A stretch of 64,000 bases of DNA from a bacterium (GCA_016125085.1 WGMM01000001.1:62001-126000), one strand, 5' to 3'; shown: positions 1 through 10,357, counted from the first letter of the stretch. The notes: generated by a model from the letters alone, not told the origin. Numbers and translations: made by a program.

Positions 1-363
1 GCCGCAAGTGCAGTGGCCTCGGCAGCACTTCAGCCCTGAAGCCTTCCAGTGCTGAAGCGCCAGGTGATGCATGATCCTGGAGATCGCTGGGCGGATGTCG
101 GTACCAGGGGGCAGGGGGGCAAGTCCGTGTCTGCGGCATCCCGCCTCAGTGCGAGCGGCCATCGAGTGGAGCAGAAGCAGGCCCCCCCTTAACATCGATG
201 ACTTCACTCCGGCACTGCGAGCGGTGGGATGTCGCTTCCACTTCCGAGTCCGGTTGACGAATCCCGCCGGTTCTCTAACATGGGCGGCAACTCCTCCGGA
301 TTGGGGCTCGATACCGCGAGCCCGGTCTGGCTTGATTCGCACCTCCGTCGCAGGGATCGCAGC

Positions 364-2316
364 ATGATGGCATGGATGACTCGAACCGCTTCGGCGAACG
401 ACAGCGAATCGAAAGCGGCCAGCGGAAGTGTGTCCAGCGCAACGGATCACGCCCCGGGCTGGCGATCGTTCGGCTGGCTGGCCATCGTGGTTTTCGTAGC
501 GATCTCGGCCGCCGATGCCACCTGGCGGGTCAATCCCGTCTTTCACGATCACTGGATCTATTACGGCTTCCAGCGCAACCTCACCGCCCACCTGCGCGAC
601 TTCGCCTGGACATACTGGGCCACCCGCCTGGCGATTCTCATTCCCGGGGCCGCCGCCCAGCGCGTCTTCGGGCTGGCAACGGGCGAAATCATCCTTCACG
701 CCGGTCTGCTGGCCGTTTCGCTCTGGGCTATGCGGGCTTGTGGGCGGCGGATGTTCGGCGAGCGGGCAGGGGCCCTGGCCGTCGTCCTGGCCGGCACGCA
801 CTTCTTTTTTCTTCAGGGCATGGCCAGCGACTACACCGACGGTTATGGCCAGTGTTATCTGCTGCTTACGGCCGCCGCTCTGTTGCGGGCACTCGACCCA
901 GGCCGGGGCCGGAATCTTGCGGCGGCATGCGCCGGCTTTTTCGCCGCCTGCGTGGTGCTCACGAACATCGCCTTCGTGGCTTTCCTGCCCGTTCTGACCG
1001 GTGCCGTGCTGGCGGGTCGGCCATGGGGCGGGGGGCGAACCTGGGCGATCTCGAAACGGCTGGCGATCGTCACGGCGATCGGGGCCGTCAGCTTCGGGGC
1101 GACACTGACTCTCGCCGAATTCTGGTTCCATGCCCATACGGACGTACACATCTGGCAGCCAAATCTGCACTTCATCCGTGAATTCCGTAATGACGAGACG
1201 TTCGCGATCCAGGATCAGCGAAACAGCCTGGCGGAATGGCTGCCAGGGGCATCGTGGCTCATCTGGCCCGCGATCGTGACGGCCGCCGGGGCGATCTCTC
1301 TTGTCGATCTCTTGCGTAACCCAGCCGGAACGTCAGCGGCCAGGGCGCGCACGCTGGCCTGGCTCACACTGGTGCCGGCTGCGCTTTTGATCGGCACTCT
1401 GGCCGACGTATCGCTGAAGCTGGACATGTTCGGCAGGCTTTGGTTTTACGGGGTCGTGCTCTATCAGCCCCTGGCGATATTGCTGGCGGCCGGGCTTCTG
1501 GACCGCTATCTGCCGGATGCCGGCAAGGCTGCGGCTCGATTTCTCCCAGCCGGAGTGCTTCTGGCGGTCGGCCTGGCGGCCGTGCATGGGGCAGGGGTGG
1601 TGAAAGGAATCGCGCCCGGCGAAGTGAACGAGACCGCCGTGTTCGCTCTGACGTTCCTGGCAGGTGTCGGCGGTTTCGCCGCGACCATGGCCGGATCGGT
1701 CCGAAACGTGCCGGTTCTGTTCTTCACGGGCCTGGCCGTTATTGGAGCGGTGCAGGGGCCGCAGCGGGCCATGTTTCGTGTGGACGCCGGCCGGACACCG
1801 GCTCTCGTGGAATTCGCCATGCTCGACCGCTGCCGCGAACTCGACGCCCGGGCACGCACCGACACCGCCGCGGCTGTGCAGGAGGCCGTCGAGCGCTGCC
1901 TGGAACTGGCCCCCGCCAATGACCTGGGCTTCTGGTACGACAAAAACGCGGCCATGGCCCCGGCGTTCGAGATGGTCAACGCCACGTTCGCCTACGGGCG
2001 GATTTTGTCGAAGGACATGAGCGACATTCGCGCGAAGCCCCTGGGCGGCATGCAGGTGGGCCTGGAGCCGGGCAGGGTGGTGGTGGTATTGACGGACGAC
2101 GTCGAAACGGCCCGCGCCGCGGCCGATCGCGAATTCGCCCGACTGGCCGTGCGGGCCTATGATCTGGGCGTTCGGCAAATCGGTCACGGGCCGGTACGAT
2201 TCTGCCTGATGGCTTGGGAAATCGAGCAGGCCCCCGAAGAACTGGCCGGAGAGCTGGGCCGCGTGCGGATCGGCCACCGGTCCGGCGCCGGTGAGACGAA
2301 CGGCGTTCGACGTTGA
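364..2316 (+). CDS. Polytopic membrane protein, possible GT-C-like
   Basis: About 650 residues with many hydrophobic segments, beginning with a predicted helix near residues 35-50 and continuing to about residue 480, then a soluble C-terminal domain of roughly 170 residues. The layout resembles GT-C glycosyltransferases or oligosaccharide membrane proteins, but I recognise no defining motif, so the function is inferred from the neighbours. It heads a run of four plus-strand surface-polysaccharide genes and its stop overlaps the region where the next gene may begin. The frame is open from ATG 229, but residues before 364 look low-complexity and non-protein-like; ATG 364 has AGGG nearby. The start is uncertain. 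Confidence 0.6.
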   Translation: MMAWMTRTASANDSESKAASGSVSSATDHAPGWRSFGWLAIVVFVAISAADATWRVNPVFHDHWIYYGFQRNLTAHLRDFAWTYWATRLAILIPGAAAQRVFGLATGEIILHAGLLAVSLWAMRACGRRMFGERAGALAVVLAGTHFFFLQGMASDYTDGYGQCYLLLTAAALLRALDPGRGRNLAAACAGFFAACVVLTNIAFVAFLPVLTGAVLAGRPWGGGRTWAISKRLAIVTAIGAVSFGATLTLAEFWFHAHTDVHIWQPNLHFIREFRNDETFAIQDQRNSLAEWLPGASWLIWPAIVTAAGAISLVDLLRNPAGTSAARARTLAWLTLVPAALLIGTLADVSLKLDMFGRLWFYGVVLYQPLAILLAAGLLDRYLPDAGKAAARFLPAGVLLAVGLAAVHGAGVVKGIAPGEVNETAVFALTFLAGVGGFAATMAGSVRNVPVLFFTGLAVIGAVQGPQRAMFRVDAGRTPALVEFAMLDRCRELDARARTDTAAAVQEAVERCLELAPANDLGFWYDKNAAMAPAFEMVNATFAYGRILSKDMSDIRAKPLGGMQVGLEPGRVVVVLTDDVETARAAADREFARLAVRAYDLGVRQIGHGPVRFCLMAWEIEQAPEELAGELGRVRIGHRSGAGETNGVRR

Positions 2317-2378
2317 CAGATCCTGTAATAACGGATATCACATATTTTCGACCGCTCGGAGAGCGCCGCACGACGCCA

Positions 2379-4061
2379 ATGAATGGCCCCCGGGAGCATG
2401 TCGTCAGGATGACTGCATCAAGCGAGAACAGTACGCCGCAAGACGGTGGCGATTTGCGCGAACGCACGCCTGGCGAAAGCCCGGCTCAGCTGCAGGCGCG
2501 CCTTCGCGACCTTGAGGCGAATCTCCTGCGGCTTCGGGAAGAGAACGCCTTCCTGAAACGGCAGTGGCACGAAGTGACCCACTCCTATTCATGGCGGATC
2601 GTGTCACGCCTGAGCCGAGCCGCGCGGGATCTTGCACCCAAGGGCTCACGCCGGCGCGCCATCGTGAAAGCCGGCTGGCGCAGCCTCATTTCCCTGCGGC
2701 AGCGGGGCGTCTGGGGCTGGTTTCGCCGCACGGTCGGCCAGATCCGGCACGAGTCGGTCAGCCAGGTTCGCCTCTGGCGTGCCCGGTCACGGCCATTCGC
2801 CAGCGACGGCCGCCCGGTGATCCTGTTCGTCAGCCACATCGGCGGCGGCGGCACGGAGCGGCACATTCGCGACATGGCCGCACGCCTTGCCGAGGACGGC
2901 GTACGGGCCATTAGCGCCCGGCCCGACGGCCACGGCCGCCTCTGCTTCGAAGAACACGACGCCGACTGGTCCCTGATACGGCAGAAGCGCATCGCCCCCT
3001 CGCGCGAAGGCGTCGCCGCCATGCTTCAGGCCGTGCGTCCGACTCTGGTACACATACATCACCGCATGGGCGTGCCGGAAACGCTGTTCGACACCATCCG
3101 CGAACAGGGCCTGCCCACGGACTGGACGCTGCATGACTATCACTCCGTCTGCCCGCGCATTCACCTGAACGACGGCAACGGCCGCTACTGCGGCGAGCCG
3201 TCGCCCGAAGGCTGCCGCTCATGCCTGAAGCGGCTGGGCGATTACCACGGCCGGCCCACGAACCCGGACGTGCTCGCATGGCGCGATTCCTGGCGGCGGC
3301 GGCTGCATGGCGCCCGGCGCATCTATGTGCCCAGCGCCGACGTGCGCAACCGGCTGGTGCACTACTTCCCCGAGCTGGAATTTCACGTACGGCCCCATAT
3401 CGAGCCGAACAAGCCAGGGCAGTCGCTGGCCCGTGCCTGGGTGCCTGGCGACAGGGTGCGCGTGGCCGTGATCGGCACCATCGGGTCGATCAAGGGATCC
3501 GCCCGCCTGCTGGAAGCCGCCGAAGACGCCCGCCGCCGTAACCTGCCCATCGAGTTCGTTCTGGTAGGAACCTCGGACCAGGAGCCGCGCCTGCTGGCCA
3601 CCGGCCGAGTGGAAGTGACCGGCCCGTATCGCGAAGCCGAAATCTGGGACCGGCTCGAAGACGCCGAATGCCACCTGGCCTGGCTGCCGAGCATCTGGCC
3701 GGAAACTTATATGTACACACTTTCGGTCGCCATGGCCGCCGGCTTGAGGCCGGTCGTCTACGACCTCGGCGCTCAGGCCGAACGGGTTGCCGAGGCCGGC
3801 GTCGGCTGCCGGCTGCCCCTCGATTCGGACGCCGCGGCCCTGAACCGGGCCCTGATGGATCAGGCCGCGAAAGCCGCCGCCGATACATCGGACTGGACGC
3901 CGAAATTCGCCGAATACCCAGAATTCCTCCACGATTATTACGGGCTGACGATCGACGAATTGAAATCCGCCGGCGTGATCGCAACGTCGATTCCCGCGCC
4001 GCATTCACCCAGGAGCGACCATGCACGTCTTCACCAGCATCACCGCCAACTATCTTCCTAA
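2379..4061 (+). CDS. Glycosyltransferase, family 4-like, with N-terminal coiled coil
   Basis: About 560 residues. The N-terminal third has a leucine/glutamate heptad stretch (DLEANLLRLREENAFLK), as in many capsule or O-chain glycosyltransferases. A GT-B fold follows: the glycine-rich donor loop SHIGGGGTERH near residue 148 and a C-terminal half ending in a glycosyltransferase-4-like segment (WPETYMYTLSVAMAAG near residue 443). It should transfer a nucleotide-activated sugar during surface polysaccharide synthesis; the substrate cannot be read from sequence. The frame is open from a TTG at 2313 and ATGs at 2379 and 2409 are both possible. Its 3' end overlaps the next gene by 41 bases, suggesting coupled translation. 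Confidence 0.8.
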   Translation: MNGPREHVVRMTASSENSTPQDGGDLRERTPGESPAQLQARLRDLEANLLRLREENAFLKRQWHEVTHSYSWRIVSRLSRAARDLAPKGSRRRAIVKAGWRSLISLRQRGVWGWFRRTVGQIRHESVSQVRLWRARSRPFASDGRPVILFVSHIGGGGTERHIRDMAARLAEDGVRAISARPDGHGRLCFEEHDADWSLIRQKRIAPSREGVAAMLQAVRPTLVHIHHRMGVPETLFDTIREQGLPTDWTLHDYHSVCPRIHLNDGNGRYCGEPSPEGCRSCLKRLGDYHGRPTNPDVLAWRDSWRRRLHGARRIYVPSADVRNRLVHYFPELEFHVRPHIEPNKPGQSLARAWVPGDRVRVAVIGTIGSIKGSARLLEAAEDARRRNLPIEFVLVGTSDQEPRLLATGRVEVTGPYREAEIWDRLEDAECHLAWLPSIWPETYMYTLSVAMAAGLRPVVYDLGAQAERVAEAGVGCRLPLDSDAAALNRALMDQAAKAAADTSDWTPKFAEYPEFLHDYYGLTIDELKSAGVIATSIPAPHSPRSDHARLHQHHRQLSS

Positions 4062-5169
4062 GGCGGCGGTGCTTGCGCACACGCTCAAGCGGACGAACCC
4101 CGGCGTCGTCTTTCACCTGCTGATTTCCGACGATATTCCGGCCGACTGCCCGCGCGAAACGCTGGCCGCCTTCGACCATATCGTCACGCCCCGGCAACTG
4201 CCCATCGAACGCTTCGAAAGCTGGGCCTTCGGCCATTCGGTCGTTGAGCTGTGCACGGCCGTGAAGGGGCCGATGGTCGAATATCTCTTCGACACCGTCG
4301 GCGCCGAGCGGGTCTTCTATTTCGACCCCGATATCGCCGTGCTGGGCTCGCTGGATGACCTGAGCGCCACGCTTTCGCGCCACTCGGTGGCCCTGACTCC
4401 CCACCAGCTCGAACCTGAAACTAATCGCCAGGCCATCATCGACAACGAAATCTGCTCGCTGGCCCACGGTGTCTATAACCTCGGCTTCCTGGCCGTGCGT
4501 CGGACGGATCAGGGCCTGAAGTTCGCCCGCTGGTGGGCCGACCGCCTGCGCCAGTTCTGCCACGACGACAAGCCCCGCGGCCTGTTCACCGACCAGCGCT
4601 GGATCGACCTGGCCCCCGCCTTCTTTGACGACATCGCGATTTTGAGAGACCCCGGCTACAATGTGGCTACCTGGAACCTGACCCACCGCAAGGCCTCGGG
4701 CACCGCACCCTGGAACGTTCTGATCAACGGCCGGCCGCTCACGTTCTATCACTTCTCAGGCTTCGATTCCGGTGCCCAGCTCACCATGCTGGACCGCTAC
4801 GGCAAGGAGAGCCCCGTGCTCTTCGACCTTCGGGACTGGTACATCGCCGAATGCGAAAAGTTCGGCCAGAGCCTGCTGGGCAAGCGGCCGGGCAAGTGGG
4901 GCACATTCGACGACGGCCAGCCGATCACGCGCGAACAGCGGCTGCTGTATCGCGACCGGGCCGACCTGCAGCGGGCCTTTCCCAACCCATACGACACTTC
5001 GGACGTTTCGAACAGCTACGCCCACTGGTTCGCGGCCAATGGCCGCAGGGCGATCCTGCGCCGTGACAAGCCTGAACCGGGCTACATTTCGCTGCTGCGC
5101 AAACACGCCCACAAACCGCCGCTGAAATGGGCCAAAATGGCCTGGAAGTCGATGCGCGCCGGCGTGTGA
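4021..5169 (+). CDS. Glycosyltransferase, GT-A/GT8-like
   Basis: 382 residues. The start MHVFTSITANYLPKAAVLAHTL and the metal-binding DxD-type motif DPD (residues 102-104, in VFYFDPDIAVLGSL) match GT-A retaining glycosyltransferases related to family 8. GGAG precedes ATG 4021, which supports this start over the longer open frame. It overlaps the upstream glycosyltransferase and is followed after 45 bases by an acyltransferase, which indicates a polysaccharide operon. Donor and acceptor are unknown. Confidence 0.8.
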   Translation: MHVFTSITANYLPKAAVLAHTLKRTNPGVVFHLLISDDIPADCPRETLAAFDHIVTPRQLPIERFESWAFGHSVVELCTAVKGPMVEYLFDTVGAERVFYFDPDIAVLGSLDDLSATLSRHSVALTPHQLEPETNRQAIIDNEICSLAHGVYNLGFLAVRRTDQGLKFARWWADRLRQFCHDDKPRGLFTDQRWIDLAPAFFDDIAILRDPGYNVATWNLTHRKASGTAPWNVLINGRPLTFYHFSGFDSGAQLTMLDRYGKESPVLFDLRDWYIAECEKFGQSLLGKRPGKWGTFDDGQPITREQRLLYRDRADLQRAFPNPYDTSDVSNSYAHWFAANGRRAILRRDKPEPGYISLLRKHAHKPPLKWAKMAWKSMRAGV

Positions 5170-5214
5170 CGGCATTTTGCGACCCGACGACGCCATTTCG
5201 AAATTCGCCCGCCG

Positions 5215-6489
5215 ATGGACCGATGGGACCCCGCCATGAAACCAGCCGAGCCGAGCCCGATCGTGTCCGAAACCGCTGCACGGACGGCTTCGAATCCCGA
5301 GGCAATTTCGAATTATCGCGGCCCTCACGCGGCCATTCCCGCGCCTGAGGAGCATTCGAAAGCCGCCGCCACGCCGGATTCGAAACCGGCCAGGCAATCG
5401 GCCCATTTTCCGATGATCGACGTCCTGCGCGGGTTCGCGGCGGTCACGGTCATCGTCTATCATGTGATCGAACACCTGAAATGGGCCGCGTTTCCGAACT
5501 CGGGGCCGGCCGTGTGGTTCCGCCTGGGCTGGATGAGCGTCGACTTGTTCTTCGTCATCAGCGGGTTCGTGATCACGATGTCGGCCGTTCGGGGCTTTTC
5601 GAAATCGAATTCGCCCCGCCAGTTCCGTCGCGAATATCTGCGACGGCGGCTCACGCGCATCGTCCCGCTGCATTATCTAACGTGCCTCGTCTATGTCGTT
5701 TTCGTGCTGCCCGCGATGCTCAGCATGCAGCGCATCGGATTTCACTTGTGGACGCACGCGGCCTTCGTGCACAACTGGCACCCCGCGACACAGGGCTCCA
5801 TCAACGGCGTGAACTGGTCGCTGGGCGTCGAAATGCAATTCTACCTGATCGTCATGCTGGCCGCCGGCTGGCTGGCGCGGGTGCGGCCCCGGGTTCTCGT
5901 CGGCACGTGCCTGGGCATCGCCTGGGCCTGGCGGGCCGCGGCCTACATGATGTTCCACGGCCAGACAGCATTCGGGGCGAACCTGACGTGGGTGTACACG
6001 TCGCAAGTCTTCGGCATGCTCGACTTTTTCGGCTGGGGCGGCGCGCTGGCTCTGCTGATCGCGAATGACACCGACGGCTCGTTCCGCCGGCGCTGGATCG
6101 ACCGCTGGTGGATCCCGGCGGCCCTGGCCGCGCTGGTGGCGTGGCCCGCGATGCGGATTTACTGGCCCAATGCCAGCTATTGGGACAGACCGGCGATGGT
6201 CGTCTTCTGGCGCAGCTCGATGGGCCTGGTCTGGGCCCTGGTCATCGCCGCGGCCTGCGGGCTCGGGGCAGGGCGGATCTCGCGCTGGGCGGCACCGCTG
6301 CGGTATCTGGGCACGATCAGCTACGGGCTGTATTTATGGCATCTGCCCGTGATCGATTCGCTGAAAAAGACAGCCCTGCCGAACGCCCCTGATCGGTTCC
6401 TGGCAGTCACCCTGCTGTTGACCGGAATATTCGCCGCCGGCAGCTGGCACTTCTTCGAAAAGCCGCTGATGGACAAATACGGGAAATGA
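5215..6489 (+). CDS. Acyltransferase 3 family membrane protein
   Basis: 424 residues. After a Pro/Ala-rich cytoplasmic leader of about 60 residues comes the typical opening of acyltransferase-3 proteins (MIDVLRGFAAVTVIVYHV, with the conserved R and H), then about ten hydrophobic helices ending in SYGLYLWHLPV. This family (OafA/NodX-like) moves acyl groups, often acetyl, onto surface glycans. It closes the plus-strand polysaccharide run. ATG 5236 is an alternative start. A 17-base palindrome lies 26 bases downstream. Confidence 0.87.
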   Translation: MDRWDPAMKPAEPSPIVSETAARTASNPEAISNYRGPHAAIPAPEEHSKAAATPDSKPARQSAHFPMIDVLRGFAAVTVIVYHVIEHLKWAAFPNSGPAVWFRLGWMSVDLFFVISGFVITMSAVRGFSKSNSPRQFRREYLRRRLTRIVPLHYLTCLVYVVFVLPAMLSMQRIGFHLWTHAAFVHNWHPATQGSINGVNWSLGVEMQFYLIVMLAAGWLARVRPRVLVGTCLGIAWAWRAAAYMMFHGQTAFGANLTWVYTSQVFGMLDFFGWGGALALLIANDTDGSFRRRWIDRWWIPAALAALVAWPAMRIYWPNASYWDRPAMVVFWRSSMGLVWALVIAAACGLGAGRISRWAAPLRYLGTISYGLYLWHLPVIDSLKKTALPNAPDRFLAVTLLLTGIFAAGSWHFFEKPLMDKYGK

Positions 6490-6514
6490 AAGTCAAGCCA
6501 GCGGCGATCGATTC

Positions 6515-6568
6515 GCTATTCGTCGAATAGCTGAAATACGCTCGCGAGTTCGCATCGATCATTTCAGC
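6515..6568. terminator. Convergent intergenic palindromes, probable bidirectional terminator
   Basis: Between the convergent acyltransferase and glycosyltransferase genes there is a perfect 8-bp stem with a 1-base centre (gctattcg / cgaatagc, 6515-6531). A second inverted repeat, gctgaaat (6530-6537) / atttcagc (6561-6568), overlaps the end of the minus-strand gene. There is no clear U-tract, so intrinsic termination is only likely. Confidence 0.45.
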
Positions 6569-7673
6569 CAGACACGATATCTCCGGTCACCTGGCGAAAG
6601 ACATCGAATATACGGGGTGCCTGAGCGGCGGCGCAAAAGCCCGACTCCACCGTGCGGCGGCCGGCTTCGCCAAGCCTGCGCCGAAGTTCGGGGTCAGTGA
6701 TGAGACGCTCCAGGCAAATCACCCATTCGTCCACCGTTCCGGCGAGCAGTCCATTTTCGTCATGCTGAATAAGTTCGGTATTGAAACCGATTGGTGAAAC
6801 CACGGCCGGAATTCCCAGTGCCATGTACTGAATGGCTTTCATCCCGCATTTGCCGCGAGACCATTCGTAGTCGTACAGGGGCATGATTCCGGCGTCGAGC
6901 GGAACCAGGTCGCGCACTTCTGTGGTTGCGTTCCAGTCGACGAGTTCGCACGGTATGCCTTCCGCACGATACGACGGATCGCCGATGACACGCAGCAGGA
7001 TGTTGTGCCTCTGGGCCAGAATCCGCAGTGCCGGTTCGACGATCTTCAGGTATTCCGAGGTCGTATGACTGCCTGTCCACCCGATCACGAAAGGCCGGCC
7101 TTCCTCGCTGGTATAGCGATCCTTTCGATCGACGGCTGCCAGGTCATAGACATTCAGATCGACCGTAGGCGGTGCGACGGTCACGTGCGAGTTATATTTC
7201 CGGGCAAAGTCAGCCAGAAACTCATTTCCGACGACGACATGTGCCGCGATCCTGCAAATCTCGGCGGTCTTGTTCGCGAATTTCAACCATGCCCAGCGAC
7301 GGTTCGATTCTGATGTATGGACGATCCAGATCGCATCGTCGAAATCGAGAATCACGGGAACCCCGAGTCGTGCCAGCCACTTTTCGGCCCATGCTGGACC
7401 TATCGGCCACGACGATCGATACAGCCAAATGCAATCGAATCCTTTGAGCGATCGCAGTCGCCACTCCCGCTTGAAAATGGCCTTGGAGAGCATAATGGCC
7501 TTGGCCAGCGGCGACTTGCCCCAGAACAGCCGCTGGACTTCGTCTCGCTCCAGCAGGATATCCCGCTCGAAGCTGACCCCCATTCGCTCAAGATGCGGAA
7601 CCCATTGCTCAATGCGATAGCGCTGCCCAGGCACGGTGTCCCATGCATAGGGCAGCAACAGAAGGACTTTCAT
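6564..7673 (-). CDS. Glycosyltransferase family 4
   Basis: 369 residues, GT-B fold. The N-terminus MKVLLLLPYAWDTVPGQRYR is typical of glycosyltransferases, with FVIGWTGSHTTSEYL as the start of the C-terminal Rossmann domain and MALGIPAVVSPIGFN as the nucleotide-sugar segment. It is transcribed opposite to the preceding cluster and probably belongs to the same surface-glycan function. Acceptor and donor are unknown. Confidence 0.87.
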   Translation of the reverse strand: MKVLLLLPYAWDTVPGQRYRIEQWVPHLERMGVSFERDILLERDEVQRLFWGKSPLAKAIMLSKAIFKREWRLRSLKGFDCIWLYRSSWPIGPAWAEKWLARLGVPVILDFDDAIWIVHTSESNRRWAWLKFANKTAEICRIAAHVVVGNEFLADFARKYNSHVTVAPPTVDLNVYDLAAVDRKDRYTSEEGRPFVIGWTGSHTTSEYLKIVEPALRILAQRHNILLRVIGDPSYRAEGIPCELVDWNATTEVRDLVPLDAGIMPLYDYEWSRGKCGMKAIQYMALGIPAVVSPIGFNTELIQHDENGLLAGTVDEWVICLERLITDPELRRRLGEAGRRTVESGFCAAAQAPRIFDVFRQVTGDIVSG

Positions 7674-7838
7674 GCGTTGGATCCGCTCCGGCCGTTCTTC
7701 GGAAACCTGTAGTCATCCGTCAGTTTCCAAAGAGTACCAGCGGTGACCGGAAATCTCAACAAGCCCCGATTTCGAACGACACTGAACACGTCGTCAGACA
7801 TATCGCATACGAAACGCATGATGCGACATCTGCGCCCA

Positions 7839-9335
7839 TCACTCCCGCTTCGTCAGCGGATCGTCGATCGCGTGCATCCGTCGCAGCAGTTCCGCTTCAA
7901 GCTCGGCCCTCAGCTTCGCCACGGCGGGGTCAGCGGCCAGGTTCTTCGTCTCGCCCGGGTCGGCGGCCAGGTCGTATAGCTCATCCAGCGAAGTATCTTC
8001 GAAATGGCGGATCAGCTTGGCCTTCGGCGTGCGGATCATCCGCATGCGGGCCTCTTTGTAGTGCTTCATGTCGTACTGGCCGAAATACGAATCGTCCCAG
8101 TCCTTCACCTCGCCGCCAGCTAGCAGGGGGGCTGCGTTACGGCCTTCGATTTTCAGATTCGGCGGCAGGCCCAGGCCGACCCAGGCCAGGATCGTGGCGA
8201 AGTGATCCAGCTGCGTGACGGTCCGCTTCACCCGGAGCCCGGCGGGCACTCTGCCCGGCTGGCGCACGATCAGCGGCACCTGAATGGCATTGTCGAACAT
8301 GTTAGGCCGCGGGCCAGTTTTGCCCGCGACGATCCAGCTGGCGTTACCCTTGTGATGCAGGCCGTGCTCGCCGATCATATAACCGTGATCGCTGGTGAAA
8401 ATGACGAGCGTGTTTTCGTCGAGTTTCAATTCCGCCAGCAGGGCTATCAGCCGGCCGACGTTGCGGTCGATCGATCGCACCGAAGCCAGATATTCGCGCC
8501 GAAGTTTCATGACGCGTTCGCGCGGCAGCCCGGGCACGTCGGGCAAGGCGATCTCCAGGCCCGCCACAGCGGCGGCGTCATCGTCGGTCGTCGGGGCATA
8601 AGGGGCATGCGGTTCGCGGAAGTGCACGGCCGCCAGCCACGTGCCGCTTGCATTTTCGCGAATGAATTGCAATGCCCGGTCCGTGATGAGGTCGCTGACG
8701 AACCCGGGCCGCTTTGCGGAAACGCCGTCCGCTTCCAGGACCGGGTCGCGGGGCGTCGTTCCCCCGGCCCGGAAGCCGTAGAAATCGTCGAAGCCGCTGC
8801 GAGTCGGATGAAAATGGTCCTCAAGCCCCAAATGCCATTTGCCGAAGAGCATCGTGGCATAGCCATGGGCCTTGAGGACCTCGGGCCAGGTGAGAAATGC
8901 CGGCGCCAGGCCCGCTTTCGGTTCGGATTGCGGATTCAGCCAGTCACGAATGCCCACCTGGGTGGAATAAAGGCCCGTCATAAGGCCAGCCCGCGACGGC
9001 GAGCACACGGGCGTGGTGGTGAAGGCGGCGTCGAAAGTGGCTCCTTCGCGAGCCAGGCGGTCGAGCACGGGTGTGCGGGTGTCGGGCCGGCCATAGGCGC
9101 CGAGCGTCCACGTAGCCTGATCGTCGGTGTAAATGAAAAGCACGTTCGGCCGCTGCGGCGTGGCCTTGGGGTGGCGGACGTCATCGGCTGCTGTGACGGT
9201 GGCGAAATTCAGGAAAGTCGCGGCAACTGAGCAGATCATGCCGAATGCCGACGGTGCAGACTTGCGTTGCCGTCTCAGCCCTTGAAACGCACGCGCGATT
9301 GACCGAAGATAACCCGGCGACGCATTCGACCGCAT
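7839..9335 (-). CDS. Secreted sulfatase (arylsulfatase A family)
   Basis: 498 residues from ATG 9335, chosen because a purine-rich GAAAGAGG precedes it; the frame is open further upstream to 9440. A basic N-terminus and hydrophobic stretch ending near AADD look like a signal peptide. The metal site YTDDQ and the sulfatase signature CSPSRAG (Cys about residue 111, converted to formylglycine) identify a type I sulfatase acting on sulfate esters, probably of polysaccharides outside the cytoplasm. High sulfatase numbers are characteristic of planctomycetes. It is divergent from aroE. Confidence 0.93.
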   Translation of the reverse strand: MRSNASPGYLRSIARAFQGLRRQRKSAPSAFGMICSVAATFLNFATVTAADDVRHPKATPQRPNVLFIYTDDQATWTLGAYGRPDTRTPVLDRLAREGATFDAAFTTTPVCSPSRAGLMTGLYSTQVGIRDWLNPQSEPKAGLAPAFLTWPEVLKAHGYATMLFGKWHLGLEDHFHPTRSGFDDFYGFRAGGTTPRDPVLEADGVSAKRPGFVSDLITDRALQFIRENASGTWLAAVHFREPHAPYAPTTDDDAAAVAGLEIALPDVPGLPRERVMKLRREYLASVRSIDRNVGRLIALLAELKLDENTLVIFTSDHGYMIGEHGLHHKGNASWIVAGKTGPRPNMFDNAIQVPLIVRQPGRVPAGLRVKRTVTQLDHFATILAWVGLGLPPNLKIEGRNAAPLLAGGEVKDWDDSYFGQYDMKHYKEARMRMIRTPKAKLIRHFEDTSLDELYDLAADPGETKNLAADPAVAKLRAELEAELLRRMHAIDDPLTKRE

Positions 9336-9424
9336 GAGCAGCACCTCTTTCCGGCGACTGACGATTCGGGGAGAGCGAACGGGCCAAGCCCGCCGCCGCA
9401 CACACACCAGGGCATTCGAGACCG

Positions 9425-10288
9425 ATGGCCAAAGACGCACCGAACTTTCTGCAGGGCCTGACCGCCTGTTTCGGCTTTCCCGTGGCCGAGAACCCGACCC
9501 AGGCCATGATCGAACCAGCCTATGCGGCCATGGGCCTCGCCTGGCGGTATCTGACGGTCGAAGTCCGCCCAGAAAACCTTGGCGATGCCGTGCGCGGGGC
9601 CCGCGCCATGGGCTTCAAGGGCTTCAACTGTACCATTCCGCACAAGGTGGAAGTGATCCGCCACCTGGACGAACTGACCCCCGCAGCCGAGAAAATCGGC
9701 GCGGTCAACTGCGTGGCCATTCGCGATGGCCGCCTGCTAGGCGAAAATACCGACGGCAAGGGCTTTCTGCAATCTGTGCGTGCCCTGCGGCCGGTGGACG
9801 GGGCGAATGTCGTGCTGCTGGGTGCCGGCGGCGCGGCCCGGGCCATCGCCGTGGAGCTGGCCCTGGCCGGCGCGGCGAAGATCACGATCGTCAACCGCAA
9901 CGAAGAACGGGGCCGCGTGCTGGAAGCCCGGCTGAAGGAAGTCACGAAAACCGCGACGAGCTTCGTGCCCTGGACCGGCACCTATGTGCCCGATTCAGCC
10001 ACCGATCTGCTCGTCAACAGCACGTCGATCGGGCTTTACCCGGATGTCGACGCCCACGTGCCCGTGAGCCTGGAGCCGCTTGGCCCCGACGCGATCGTGT
10101 GCGACGTGATCCCCAACCCGCCGAAAACCCGCCTGATCCGCGACGCTCAGGCGAAGGGCCTGCGCACGCTCGACGGCCTGGGAATGCTGGTCAATCAGGG
10201 CGTGATCGGCATCGAACTGTGGACCGGCGGCCAAAGCCCCGACCCGGCCGTGATGCGGGCCGCGCTTGAGGCAATCTTCGGGGCGTGA
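9425..10288 (+). CDS. aroE: Shikimate dehydrogenase
   Basis: 287 residues. It performs the NADPH-dependent reduction of 3-dehydroshikimate to shikimate in the chorismate pathway. Visible signatures are NCTIPHK (68-74, catalytic Lys 74), ENTDGKGF (catalytic Asp 110) and the nucleotide loop GAGGAARA (133-140). Length is normal for AroE. It is divergent from the sulfatase, starting 89 bases away. Confidence 0.95.
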   Translation: MAKDAPNFLQGLTACFGFPVAENPTQAMIEPAYAAMGLAWRYLTVEVRPENLGDAVRGARAMGFKGFNCTIPHKVEVIRHLDELTPAAEKIGAVNCVAIRDGRLLGENTDGKGFLQSVRALRPVDGANVVLLGAGGAARAIAVELALAGAAKITIVNRNEERGRVLEARLKEVTKTATSFVPWTGTYVPDSATDLLVNSTSIGLYPDVDAHVPVSLEPLGPDAIVCDVIPNPPKTRLIRDAQAKGLRTLDGLGMLVNQGVIGIELWTGGQSPDPAVMRAALEAIFGA

Positions 10289-10357
10289 AATGCAACCACC
10301 GCCGGGCGGTTCGGCGGTTACGGTCGGACGGAAGACGGTTTCGAAGGGACTTGTGCC

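Noticed and set aside
3490..4752. Long minus-strand open frame opposite the glycosyltransferases
   Set aside because: High-GC shadow of genes on the plus strand; no ribosome site and no protein-like motifs.
8202..9230. Long plus-strand open frame opposite the sulfatase
   Set aside because: Antisense to a clear sulfatase with intact catalytic motif; composition is that of a shadow frame.
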